NCBI GenBank assembly: GCA_019413925.1 | Contig: DXMY01000025.1 | Coordinates: 1 to 64,000 of the forward strand | Direction: 5' to 3' | DNA length: 64,000 bases | Source of the DNA: Collinsella sp. | Lineage (GTDB): Bacteria > Actinomycetota > Coriobacteriia > Coriobacteriales > Coriobacteriaceae | Shown: piece by piece, positions 50,006 to 58,093 of the stretch | Layout of the letters: each line of letters begins with the position of its first letter | How positions within the stretch are numbered: the stretch's first letter is position 1 | Program-made: the position numbers and the translations under genes | The notes under the pieces: generated by a model | Databases searched by the model: none | What the model saw: only the letters and a program-made list of their open reading frames with translations | Told to the model about the DNA's origin: nothing

Positions 50006-50644
50006 TTGTTGGACAGCTATTTTACTCTGCAATCGAATATTGAGGCTTCGGGCGAGTTTGTGGACCGCAAGAGCCGGTTTATTGCCCAGCTGGTCCATAT
50101 TGAGTCCGAGGACGAGGCGAATGCCTTTATCGAGATGGTTCGCAAGCGTCATTACGACGCTCGGCACAATGTTCCCGCGTGGATTTTAGTCGATGGACGC
50201 GAGCGCCAGAGCGATGATGGTGAGCCGAGCCGCACGAGCGGTATGCCGACGCTCGAGGTGCTGCGCGGCGCGGGGCTCAAAAATGTTTGCTGCGTGGTGA
50301 CGCGCTATTTTGGTGGCACGCTGTTAGGGCCCGGTGGCTTGGTGCGCGCCTATACCGCGGCGACGCAGACGGCGGTGGCCGCGGCTCAGGAGGCCGGGCA
50401 GATCGTCGAGATGACGAGTGTCGTGCCTGTTGACGTGCATGTGGCCTATCCGCAGTATGAGCAAGTGCTTCATTTGGCGCAGGATTCGGGTGCCAAGGTT
50501 TCGGATACCGATTTCGCGGATACCGTGACGATTCATTTGGTGTTTAAGGCGGGGGAGCAGGAGCCGTTTTGCGCTAAGATGCGCGAGCTTATGGCGGGGC
50601 GCGAGGAGATTGAGGTCGGCGCTCCCGAATTTGCCGAGTTTTAA
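50006..50644 (+). CDS. IMPACT/YigZ-family protein
   Basis: A 212-residue UPF0029 protein. The N-terminal domain carries the family signature D-D-G-E-P-S-R-T-S-G-M-P (about 73-84) and V-V-T-R-Y-F-G-G-T-L-L-G-P-G-G-L-V-R-A-Y (about 98-117); the C-terminal domain has an EF-G-like fold. The eukaryotic relative IMPACT regulates the Gcn2 kinase; the bacterial role is unknown, possibly translation-linked. The start is TTG 50006 or 50009, behind GAGGGG; no ATG is in frame. A strong terminator follows. Confidence 0.88.
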   Translation: MLDSYFTLQSNIEASGEFVDRKSRFIAQLVHIESEDEANAFIEMVRKRHYDARHNVPAWILVDGRERQSDDGEPSRTSGMPTLEVLRGAGLKNVCCVVTRYFGGTLLGPGGLVRAYTAATQTAVAAAQEAGQIVEMTSVVPVDVHVAYPQYEQVLHLAQDSGAKVSDTDFADTVTIHLVFKAGEQEPFCAKMRELMAGREEIEVGAPEFAEF

Positions 50645-50647
50645 CGG

Positions 50648-50699
50648 CGACGGCCGGCGTGCTTTTGGATGGATCCCAAGCGCGCCGGCCGTCGTTTTT
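50648..50699 (+). terminator. Terminator after the IMPACT-family gene
   Basis: A perfect 12-bp stem (50648-50659 with 50683-50694) is followed by five Ts, starting just four bases past the stop codon. Confidence 0.9.
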
Positions 50700-50712
50700 C
50701 TGTTGCTGCCGC

Positions 50713-51159
50713 TTACTCGGCGAGCTGCTTTAGCACATCGCAGGCGATTTCGACGGCATCGTCGATGCAACCGGGACAGCTGCGGAGCGGACCCTTGTCC
50801 GATCCGATGCCCCTGAGCGTGCCGCAGACGGTCGTCGTGTTCTTCTCGCCAAAACGCTTGGCGATTTCGCGCGACAGCTTGTAGGTCTGGCCCTTGGTCT
50901 TGGGGTTTTCCATGCCGTCGCTCATCACAAACCCCATGATGGCCACGGCGCCCGAGATGGCGCCGCAAGTCTCGGTCATGCCGCCCATGCCGGCGCCAAA
51001 GCCCTCGGTGAGGGTAAAGGCGACCTGGGGGTCGAGCCCGATGGCGGGCGCGAGCGTGCAGGCGACGGCCTGGGCGCAGTTAAAGCCACGGGCGTGGTAT
51101 TCGGTGGCTTGAGCCTGACAGGCGGTGATGTCGAGCTGGGCCGTATCGATTTGCTTCAT
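50713..51159 (-). CDS. C_GCAxxG_C_C-family redox protein
   Basis: A 148-residue protein of the C_GCAxxG_C_C family (TIGR01909), suspected redox or metal-binding proteins of anaerobes with no established reaction. Conserved cysteines are visible: F-N-C-A-Q-A-V (about 22-28), G-F-G-A-G-M-G-G (about 46-53), T-C-G-A-I-S-G-A (about 57-64), a later V-C-G and a C-terminal C-P-G-C-I-D-D-A. AAGGAG lies six bases before ATG 51159; the longer in-frame ATG 51303 reads through a palindromic repeat and is rejected. Confidence 0.88.
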   Translation of the reverse strand: MKQIDTAQLDITACQAQATEYHARGFNCAQAVACTLAPAIGLDPQVAFTLTEGFGAGMGGMTETCGAISGAVAIMGFVMSDGMENPKTKGQTYKLSREIAKRFGEKNTTTVCGTLRGIGSDKGPLRSCPGCIDDAVEIACDVLKQLAE

Positions 51160-51271
51160 CGTTGTCTCCTTGGTCACGGTGTACCCGCCTATGGTACCCG
51201 TGACGGGGCATGTAATCATCGAGAGCTTCATGTATGCCTCGTATTTATCTATCGAGCAAATGCCCAAGGCT

Positions 51272-51297
51272 TGAGATAAATACCCCTGATCAATTAG
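51272..51297. repeat. Diverged relative of the GGGACAAA palindrome
   Basis: Read on the minus strand, TGGGACTAATTGATCAGGGG aligns base for base with TGGGACAAATTAATCAGTAG at 38989-38970. The second arm has decayed, so it pairs poorly. It lies between the divergent C_GCAxxG_C_C and metY-like genes. Confidence 0.6.
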
Positions 51298-51322
51298 TCC
51301 CATAACCTACCTTGGGGATGGG

Positions 51323-51351
51323 TTGAGAGGGGTGCAGGGTAGCGGTATCGT
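51323..51351 (+). promoter_or_regulatory. Candidate promoter of the metY-like gene
   Basis: TTGAGA (51323-51328, five of six consensus bases) and TATCGT (51346-51351) are spaced by 17 bases, about 40 bases upstream of the start codon. No SAM riboswitch is visible in the short leader. Confidence 0.6.
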
Positions 51352-51390
51352 GAACCGAATAAAACTAAAACCCAGGCAAGGGAGCTAGAT

Positions 51391-52674
51391 ATGAGCGAGC
51401 AGACCATCGGTACCACATGTGTTCAGGGCGGCTATCACCCGGGAGATGCCGAGCCGCGCCAGGTGCCCATCTACCAGTCCACCACGTGGAAGTACGACAC
51501 GTCGGAGCATATGGGTAAGCTGTTTGACCTGGAGGAGTCGGGCTACTTCTACAGCCGCCTGCAGAACCCCACGTGCGATCTCGTTGCCGCCAAGATCTGC
51601 GAGATGGAGGGCGGCACCGCTGCGATGCTCACGAGCTCGGGCATGGCTGCGAATTTCCTCGCGATCTTTAACGTGGCCGGTGCCGGCGATCATGTGGTCG
51701 CAAGCTCTGCCATTTACGGCGGTACCTACAACCTGCTCGCCCACACCATGGGCCGCATGGGCGTGACCTGCACGTTCGTCGCCCCCGACTGCACCGATGA
51801 GGAGCTCGAGGCAGCCTTTGAGCCCAATACCAAGCTCGTCTTTGGCGAGACGATTGCCAACCCCGCCCTTGCCGTGCTCGATATTGAGCGCTTTGCCAAG
51901 GCCGCGCACGACCACGGCGTGCCGCTGATGGTCGACAACACCTTCCCGACGCCCGTGATGTGCCGTCCCTTTGAGTGGGGCGCCGACATCGTTACGCACT
52001 CCACCACCAAGTACATGGCTGGACATGCGGCCTACCTGGGCGGCGTGATCGTCGACCACGGCCAGTTTGACTGGATGGCCCATGCGGATAAGTTCCCGGG
52101 TCTCACCACGCCCGACGAGAGCTACCACGGCGTGACGTATGCCGAGAAGTTCGGTCGCGAGGGTGCCTTCATTACCAAGGCAACCGCGCAGCTCATGCGC
52201 GACCTCGGCCCCATGCAGAACCCTCAGGCGGCTTTCTTCCTGAACAGCTCGCTCGAGAGCCTGCACGTGCGTATGCCGCGCCATTGCGAGAACGGTCTGG
52301 CGGTCGCCAAGTTCCTTCAGGGCCACCCCAAAGTGCGCTTCGTGAGCTATCCGGGCCTGGAGGGCGACAAGTACTACGACATGGCTCAGAAGTACATGCC
52401 CAACGGTACCTGCGGCGTCGTGAGCTTTGGCTTTACCGGTGGTCGTGCGGCGGCCGAGACCTTTATGAAGAGTCTTAAGCTCGCCCAGATTGCCACGCAC
52501 GTGGCCGATGCCCGCACCTGCTGCCTGCACCCGGCAAACGCCACCCATCGCCAGATGAACGACGAGGAGCTCATCGCCTGCGGCATCTCCGCCGACATGG
52601 TGCGCCTGTCGTGCGGCCTTGAGGACACGGCCGATCTGATTGCCGACCTTGAGCAGGCGCTCGAGCAGTGCTAG
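51391..52674 (+). CDS. O-acetylhomoserine sulfhydrylase-like PLP enzyme (MetY type)
   Basis: A 427-residue Cys/Met-metabolism PLP enzyme. Visible motifs are Y-S-R-L-Q-N-P-T (about 50-57), S-S-G-M-A-A (about 82-87), V-D-N-T-F-P-T-P (about 185-192), and the Schiff-base Lys in H-S-T-T-K-Y-M-A-G-H (about 203-212) with a following G-G-V-I-V-D motif typical of MetY. It could make homocysteine from O-acetylhomoserine and sulfide, or act as methionine gamma-lyase; length and motif favour MetY. AGGGAG precedes the ATG. With cyuA producing sulfide 5 kb away, a sulfide-using role is plausible. Confidence 0.85.
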   Translation: MSEQTIGTTCVQGGYHPGDAEPRQVPIYQSTTWKYDTSEHMGKLFDLEESGYFYSRLQNPTCDLVAAKICEMEGGTAAMLTSSGMAANFLAIFNVAGAGDHVVASSAIYGGTYNLLAHTMGRMGVTCTFVAPDCTDEELEAAFEPNTKLVFGETIANPALAVLDIERFAKAAHDHGVPLMVDNTFPTPVMCRPFEWGADIVTHSTTKYMAGHAAYLGGVIVDHGQFDWMAHADKFPGLTTPDESYHGVTYAEKFGREGAFITKATAQLMRDLGPMQNPQAAFFLNSSLESLHVRMPRHCENGLAVAKFLQGHPKVRFVSYPGLEGDKYYDMAQKYMPNGTCGVVSFGFTGGRAAAETFMKSLKLAQIATHVADARTCCLHPANATHRQMNDEELIACGISADMVRLSCGLEDTADLIADLEQALEQC

Positions 52675-52743
52675 GCTAGCGTGCGTGCGGGGCGTGGGAC
52701 GGCTTTTCGGCTGACGACGTCCTCATAGTTCCGATTCCGTAGG

Positions 52744-52790
52744 CGGGACCCCGATCGTGTCCGTTTGTAGGCGATTGGGGTCCCGTTTTT
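52744..52790 (+). terminator. Terminator after the metY-like gene
   Basis: A 14-bp stem (52744-52757 with 52772-52785, one wobble) is followed by five Ts. Confidence 0.92.
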
Positions 52791-52815
52791 GCGTTGCACG
52801 ATAGAAAGGATATAC

Positions 52816-54120
52816 ATGGAGAAAACTGCCGAGCAGCTGCGCCGCGAACACATTGCCCTAGAGGGCGACACCCACGGTAAGAATAAATGGGCGATTCTGT
52901 TCACCGTGCTCGTCATGACCTTTATGGCGTGTCTGGATGCGAGCATCGTGACGGTGGCGCTCCCAGTGATGCAAAAGGAGCTGGGGGTGGGTCTCGACCG
53001 CATTCAGCTCGTGAGCTCGGTGTATCTGCTCGCGACGTGCGTCGCCATGCTGCCGTTTGGCCGCTTGGGCGATGTGCGCGGCAAGGTGAATGTGTTCCAG
53101 CTTGGTGTAATCGTCTTTACGGGTGGCTCGTTGCTTTGCGGGCTTTCGGCTTCGCTCGAGGTGCTTATCTTGGCGCGTTTCGTGCAGGGCATTGGCTGTG
53201 CCGCCGCGATGGCCAACAATATGGGCATCATCACCGAGTCGTTTCCGGCGCGTGAGCGCGGCCGTGCCATGGGCATTCTGGCGACCTTTGTGGCTCTTGG
53301 CATGATGTGCGGCCCCGTGCTCGGCGGCGTGCTGGTGGCGAGCTTTCCCTGGGAGAGCATCTTCCTTATCAATCTGCCCATTGGCGTAATCTCGTTTATC
53401 GTGGGACTCTATACGCTGCCGCATGTGAAGCCGGAGGCTGGCGAACGCCCTATGCCGTTGACAGAGGCGGCGCGTCGCTGCTTTGCGAGCTCGGCTTTCA
53501 CGATTAACCTGGCTTGCATGCTTATCGTGTTCGTGGGTATCGGTGCCTCCGAGTTTGTGCTGCCGTTCTACTTTCAGGATGCCCACGGCTTTAGCTCCGA
53601 TATCTCCGGCCTGTTGTTTTTGGCGATGCCGGTCGTGAATGCCTTTGTGGGCCCGCTTTCGGGCTCGGTGTCCGACCGTGTTGGTTGTGAAGCGCCCACG
53701 GCCGTTGGCCTGGGCGTGTACGTGTGCGGTCTCTTTGCGGTGAGCACGCTTGACGAGCACTCTTCCATCTTGATGATTGTGTGCTGCGTCGCGTTTATGT
53801 CGTGCGGCACGTCGATCTTCCAGAGTCCCAATAATTCGCTGTATATGGGTTCGGCTCCGCGTGAGGCGCTTGGCTTTGCGGGCAGCTTGAGCAGCTTGGC
53901 GCGCTATGCGGGCATAGCGCTGGGTATTACGGCGGCGTCGCGCATCCTGTATGGACAGACGAGCGCGGCGATGGGCAAGACGGTCACGAGCTATGTGGCG
54001 GGTCGTCCGGACGTGTTCCTCTTTGGCTTCCGTTTGGTATTCTACGTGCTGATGGCCGTTGCTACCGTGGGCTTTGCGCTCACATTGGTACGTTTGGTGA
54101 GGACGCGCACCCGGCATTAG
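52816..54120 (+). CDS. MFS drug-type exporter (DHA2-like)
   Basis: A 434-residue major facilitator with about 12-14 membrane segments. The first segment has the D-A-S-I-V-T-V-A-L-P motif of EmrB/QacA-type exporters; motif A appears as G-R-L-G-D-V-R-G-K (about 72-80), and motif C as G-P-V-L-G-G (about 163-168). Substrates could be drugs, dyes or metabolites and cannot be predicted. It lacks a linked regulator. AAAGGA lies before ATG 52816; the upstream in-frame ATG is within the preceding terminator region. Confidence 0.88.
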   Translation: MEKTAEQLRREHIALEGDTHGKNKWAILFTVLVMTFMACLDASIVTVALPVMQKELGVGLDRIQLVSSVYLLATCVAMLPFGRLGDVRGKVNVFQLGVIVFTGGSLLCGLSASLEVLILARFVQGIGCAAAMANNMGIITESFPARERGRAMGILATFVALGMMCGPVLGGVLVASFPWESIFLINLPIGVISFIVGLYTLPHVKPEAGERPMPLTEAARRCFASSAFTINLACMLIVFVGIGASEFVLPFYFQDAHGFSSDISGLLFLAMPVVNAFVGPLSGSVSDRVGCEAPTAVGLGVYVCGLFAVSTLDEHSSILMIVCCVAFMSCGTSIFQSPNNSLYMGSAPREALGFAGSLSSLARYAGIALGITAASRILYGQTSAAMGKTVTSYVAGRPDVFLFGFRLVFYVLMAVATVGFALTLVRLVRTRTRH

Positions 54121-54285
54121 CGTGTTGGGAGGCTGTCTGCCACGATTCGCGCCGTCCCAAAAAGACAAAAAGACTGGTTTGTGGTGCGATGCGGCTTGTG
54201 GGGCGGGCGGGGGTCGGTCCGTGGTAGACTATCGAACAACGTTTATTAATCGCGCGGTATCGTTGCCGCGAGAAGGGGTTGCGCC

Positions 54286-54864
54286 ATGCAGGAGCTTGAG
54301 GATCGTATTCGCCATGACGGCATCGTAAAGGCCGGTAACGTCCTTAAGGTTGATGCCTTCCTCAACCACCAATGCGACGTTGAGCTGTTTGACCACATGG
54401 GTGCCGAGTGGGCCCGTCTGTTCAAGGATGTCGAGATCAACAAGATCCTGACGATCGAGGCTTCGGGCATTGGCATGGCTTGCATCGCGGCCCAGCATTT
54501 TGGCGGCGTGCCGGTGGTCTTTGCCAAGAAGGCCCAGTCCATCAACCTTGACGGCGAGCAGTATGCCACGACCATCTACTCCTTTACCAAGCAGAAGGAG
54601 TATCCGGTCATCGTCGGCAAGCGCTTCCTGTCCGAGGGTGACAAGGTTCTGATTATCGACGACTTTTTGGCCAACGGCTGCGCGCTCGAGGGTCTTATCA
54701 AGATCTGCGAGGCTGCGGGTGCCGAGGTATCCGGTATTGGCATCGCCGTTGAGAAGGGCTTCCAGGGCGGCGGCGATAAGCTCCGTAAGCGCGGCTTCCG
54801 CGTTGAGAGCCTGGCCCGTATCGCCGATATGGACTGCGAGAACGGCGAGATCACCTTCGCCTAA
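54286..54864 (+). CDS. xpt: Xanthine phosphoribosyltransferase
   Basis: Xpt salvages xanthine (and guanine) to nucleotides with PRPP. The 192-residue protein opens with an M-x-x-L-x-x-R-I pattern, has V-D-x-F-L-N-H-Q (about 22-29), T-I-E-A-S-G-I (about 56-62), and the PRPP loop V-L-I-I-D-D-F-L-A-N-G (about 121-131). AGAAGGGG precedes the ATG. No purine riboswitch is visible upstream; a TAGACTAT element at about 54225 could be a -10. A terminator follows. Confidence 0.94.
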   Translation: MQELEDRIRHDGIVKAGNVLKVDAFLNHQCDVELFDHMGAEWARLFKDVEINKILTIEASGIGMACIAAQHFGGVPVVFAKKAQSINLDGEQYATTIYSFTKQKEYPVIVGKRFLSEGDKVLIIDDFLANGCALEGLIKICEAAGAEVSGIGIAVEKGFQGGGDKLRKRGFRVESLARIADMDCENGEITFA

Positions 54865-54892
54865 GCGCGCAACACAAGCGATTGGTATGCGA

Positions 54893-54927
54893 TGTGACAA
54901 AGGGACTGTCCCTTTGTCACATTTTTT
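54893..54927 (+). terminator. Terminator after xpt built on the GACAAAGGGAC palindrome
   Basis: Perfect arms TGTGACAAAGGG/CCCTTTGTCACA with a 5-base centre (54893-54921) are followed by six Ts. The core is nearly identical to the palindrome at 63510-63532. Confidence 0.85.
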
Positions 54928-54945
54928 ATGAGGGGAGGTGTTGAT

Positions 54946-55326
54946 ATGGATGAGAACAAGATGGGGTGGCGCGAGTATGCGCGCTATGCCGAGATGTCGG
55001 TCGAGGAGTTGGCGCGCGATTGCGAGGTGCAGGTGTTTCGCGCGACGGGTCCGGGCGGGCAGGGCGTGAACACGACGGACTCTGCGGTGCGCATGAAACA
55101 TATCCCTTCGGGGATTACCGTGACAGCGCGCGAGAGCCGCAGCCAGTTCCAGAACCGTAGCTGCTGTCTGCGTAAGCTACGCGCTGAGCTTGAGCGTCGC
55201 GGGCGTCCACCGCGCCGTCGCGTCAAGACCAAAGTGCCTCAGCGATCGCGCCAGCGCAGGCTCAACGACAAACACTTCAACGCCATTAAAAAGGCCAACC
55301 GACGCAAGCCGGGCGGGGAGGAATGA
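54946..55326 (+). CDS. ArfB/release-factor-like GGQ-domain protein
   Basis: A 126-residue protein with the class I release factor catalytic motif G-P-G-G-Q-G-V-N-T-T-D-S-A-V-R (about 37-51) and a very basic C-terminal tail, but no codon-recognition domain. This is the layout of ArfB (YaeJ), which hydrolyses peptidyl-tRNA on stalled ribosomes by inserting its tail in the mRNA channel. The tail K-T-K-x-P-x-x-S-x-x-R-R-L-N-D-K fits that family. GGGGAGGTG precedes ATG 54946, preferred over ATG 54928. PrfH-like factors are the alternative. Confidence 0.85.
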   Translation: MDENKMGWREYARYAEMSVEELARDCEVQVFRATGPGGQGVNTTDSAVRMKHIPSGITVTARESRSQFQNRSCCLRKLRAELERRGRPPRRRVKTKVPQRSRQRRLNDKHFNAIKKANRRKPGGEE

Positions 55327-55336
55327 TCTTCTCAAT

Positions 55337-55403
55337 AAGTTGCGGTGAAATAGGGACTTTTGCGGCTTTAGCTGCATAAACAGTCCCTATTTCACCGCAA
55401 CTT
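55337..55403. repeat. AGTTGCGGTG-family foldback element, copy 3
   Basis: Perfect 22-bp arms (55337-55358 and 55382-55403) enclose a 23-base loop with a small inner TGCGGC/GCTGCA stem. It lies between the convergent ArfB-like and lipid kinase genes. Confidence 0.92.
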
Positions 55404-55411
55404 AGGTGGGG

Positions 55412-56374
55412 TTAGCGGGTGGGGTGCCAGACGTGGAGGGCGCCGGCGAGGATGTCGACCTCGATGCGCGAGGCGACAACGGGCTCGCCGTCGGCCTGAA
55501 TGGGGTAGTCGGGCTCCTCAAAGGTAAGCTCGGCATGGCGACAGCGGCGCATGCGAACCGGTGGCAGCTTGGTATGGTGGCCATCTTTGGCCGAAAGGAA
55601 CATGGGAAGCGCGACCGCGCGCGGAACGGGGCCGCAGGCGTAGCAGACGTCGAGTATGCCGTCGCACGGGTCGGCGTTGGGACAGATGCGATAGCCCGAA
55701 CCATAGGTGGGTCCCAGCTGGATGGCCATGATAATCGCCCGCACGCGCTCGGCGGGCGCGCCATCAAAGCTGATGGTCATGGGGTAGTTGCGATAGCGCA
55801 GGCCAAACTGCTCAAGTCCCGAAAGGGTGTAGAGCGGAGCACCCGTCAAGCCGGTCTTTTTGCGCAGCTCGGTGGTGCCAAGGCCGATGGCGGCATCAAT
55901 ACCGACGGAGAGAGTCTGGTCGTAATACTCGACGATCGCCTCGCCGTTGCCGCTTGCGGGGTTCCATGAGCGAATCCGCCCGATGTCCTGACGCTGCAGC
56001 TCACAGGTGAGTAGCGCGCCAAAATCCTTGCCGGAGAAATCTTCGATATCGAGCGTCTGGGCAAAATCGTTGCCGGAGCCCACGGGCAGGACGGCAAGAG
56101 CGGGGCGGGCGTCCTCCTTTTGCGTCATAAGCCCGTTGACGACTTCGTGGATCACGCCGTCGCCGCCGAGTGCGATAACGGTGCGATAGCCCTGAGCCTG
56201 TGCGGCAAGCTCCTTGGCGTGTCCCATGTGCTCGGTTAGCACCAGGTCAAACTGGGATGCGCGCGCGGTCATATCCAAAAAGCGTTGCAGGCGCTCGGCA
56301 ACTTCGCGCGCCGCACCCGACTGGGCGGCTGGGTTGGCGATGATGAGCGTGCGACCAAAAGCAGTTGCGTGCAT
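55412..56374 (-). CDS. Diacylglycerol/lipid kinase-family protein
   Basis: A 320-residue DAGK-catalytic-domain protein (DgkB/YegS type) phosphorylating diacylglycerol or related lipids. Visible are N-P-A-A-Q-S-G near the N-terminus, the signature A-L-G-G-D-G-V-I-H-E-V-V-N-G (about 66-79), P-V-G-S-G-N-D-F-A (about 96-104), and the C-terminal Q-A-D-G-E-P motif. GGGAGT lies eight bases before ATG 56374; in-frame ATG 56398 and a still earlier start have no ribosome site. Confidence 0.9.
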   Translation of the reverse strand: MHATAFGRTLIIANPAAQSGAAREVAERLQRFLDMTARASQFDLVLTEHMGHAKELAAQAQGYRTVIALGGDGVIHEVVNGLMTQKEDARPALAVLPVGSGNDFAQTLDIEDFSGKDFGALLTCELQRQDIGRIRSWNPASGNGEAIVEYYDQTLSVGIDAAIGLGTTELRKKTGLTGAPLYTLSGLEQFGLRYRNYPMTISFDGAPAERVRAIIMAIQLGPTYGSGYRICPNADPCDGILDVCYACGPVPRAVALPMFLSAKDGHHTKLPPVRMRRCRHAELTFEEPDYPIQADGEPVVASRIEVDILAGALHVWHPTR

Positions 56375-56460
56375 GGGGCGACTCCCGGCGTGTGACATGA
56401 CGGTGCGGTCGCGCTCAGGTCGAATTGCCCCCGATTGTGGCTGCACGGCGATTATTACAT

Positions 56461-57882
56461 CTACTCTATCAGGTCGTTGTGGCGCTCGATAGCATCCGCT
56501 ACCGTACCGCCCTCATCCACAATAAGCGAGCGGCGCTTGGGTGAGATGATGCGCTGGGCGGGGTACACGCCGCGGTGTCCGCCGGTTAGGTAGCTGATAA
56601 AGGCCACGATGACAAAGAACCCGGCGGCCGTGCCGTGGAACAGGTCGATGGCCATCATGCAGGTGGTGATGGGCACGTTGAGGCCGGCGCAGAACACGCC
56701 GAGCATGCCGAGAGCCGCCAGAAAACTGGGGTCAAGCCCGGTAAGGCAACCGATCCAGCCACCGAGTGCCGCACCGATGCCAAACAGGGGCGTGACCTCG
56801 CCGCCTTGGAAGCCCGCGCCCAGGGTAAGCGCTGTGACGACCAACTTGATGGCTGCGTCCGCCAGGGTGGTGTTGCCTGCAAATCCGGCGCCGGAAAGCC
56901 ACGTGGAAAGGCCGGCGTAGTTCCAGGCGTCGAGGAGGGCATAGGCGGCCAAAACCACGAGTGCGCCTATGAGTGCGCGGACGAGGTAATTGGTGATAAA
57001 GCGACTGTACAGGCTTTTGACGGTTCGAACCGACCAGGCAAAGAGGCGTGCCGTCAGGCCGAAGATAATGGCGCTGATAACAACGATGACGACCGTTTTG
57101 GGCGTCATAGCGGGAACGCTGGCGATAACATTCGCCTCGTACTCGGTTCCCAAGGCAAGCGACGTAAAGTAGCCGGTAAACGAAGCGACCAGGCAGTAGA
57201 TGCCCGCGGTGTAGTCGATCTTGCCGATGAAGCACATCTCCATGCCAAAGAAAGCCCCGGCAAGGGGCGAGCCGAACACGGCGCCAAAGGCCGACGAGAT
57301 GCCGGCGAGCATGAGGTCGTGGTGGTCATGCTTTTTGAGGTGGGCGAGGCTCGAGATGTTGCTGGCGATGGTGCCGCCAATCTGCACCGCAGCTCCCTCG
57401 CGACCGGCCGAGCCGCCGGTGAGGTGCGTGAGCGTGGAGCAGACGAAGGTGAGGATGGCCATGCGCATATGGATGAGGCGTGTGCCCAGAGCGGAGTCGA
57501 TGACCAGGTTGTTGCCACGCTTGGCGGCGAGACCGTGGTTTTTGTACACCCATGCGGTGGCAACGCCCACAACGGGAAGCAGCGCGTAAATCCACGCATG
57601 GTGCTCGCGATAGTCGGTCGCGATATTTAATGAGGCCAAAAACGCCCAAGCGGCAACGCCCATGGCGAGCGAGACGGTGACGACGAGTACGAGCAACTTA
57701 GTGCTCGCTAGTAGGTTGCGGGCGTTGCGGCGCGTGTCGGCAGCCAAGAGATGCTCGGAGCGGGTAAGTTGATGCCTGCCTGCCGTGATGACGTCATTAA
57801 GGGAGAAAAAACCGCCGTCGTCGAGCGGCTGGAAATGATCCTGCGCTTTGTTTGCGCTTTCGGGTTTGTCGTTATGAGCCAT
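56461..57882 (-). CDS. CLC-family anion channel or antiporter
   Basis: A 473-residue CLC protein with about 10-12 hydrophobic helices. G-G-S-A-G-R-E-G-A-A-V-Q-I-G corresponds to the gating-glutamate motif G-R-E-G-P, and G-A-F-F-G-M-E-M follows. The position of the G-S-G-I-P selectivity motif reads K-R-G-N-N-L-V, unlike chloride-type CLCs and closer to what I recall of the CLC-F (fluoride/proton antiporter) branch. AAAGAGG precedes ATG 57882. The ion is not established; fluoride is a reasonable hypothesis, and no fluoride riboswitch was recognised upstream. Confidence 0.85.
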   Translation of the reverse strand: MAHNDKPESANKAQDHFQPLDDGGFFSLNDVITAGRHQLTRSEHLLAADTRRNARNLLASTKLLVLVVTVSLAMGVAAWAFLASLNIATDYREHHAWIYALLPVVGVATAWVYKNHGLAAKRGNNLVIDSALGTRLIHMRMAILTFVCSTLTHLTGGSAGREGAAVQIGGTIASNISSLAHLKKHDHHDLMLAGISSAFGAVFGSPLAGAFFGMEMCFIGKIDYTAGIYCLVASFTGYFTSLALGTEYEANVIASVPAMTPKTVVIVVISAIIFGLTARLFAWSVRTVKSLYSRFITNYLVRALIGALVVLAAYALLDAWNYAGLSTWLSGAGFAGNTTLADAAIKLVVTALTLGAGFQGGEVTPLFGIGAALGGWIGCLTGLDPSFLAALGMLGVFCAGLNVPITTCMMAIDLFHGTAAGFFVIVAFISYLTGGHRGVYPAQRIISPKRRSLIVDEGGTVADAIERHNDLIE

Positions 57883-58093
57883 ACGTTCCTCTTTTAGGTT
57901 GCAACGCAAGCAATTATAAAACGCGGTAAACGCGACGAGCCGGTGGGTTGGTTTCCATTCTGTTTCGCGGCCTGCAACCGACAGGTGTATTTGCGGGTAC
58001 AGGCCGAGTCGCGGTCGTGCGTCGGGGGATTATACTGAGACAAGCATAAAGAATTGGCGCCCCTGTTGTGCGCCGTGGCATTAAGAGGTGCAT

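Noticed and set aside
51100..51390. A SAM riboswitch controlling the metY-like gene
   Set aside because: The candidate promoter leaves only about 40 bases of leader, and no S-box core sequences are present upstream.
54121..54285. A purine riboswitch upstream of xpt
   Set aside because: The conserved three-way-junction core and paired loop sequences are not visible in the 165-base leader.
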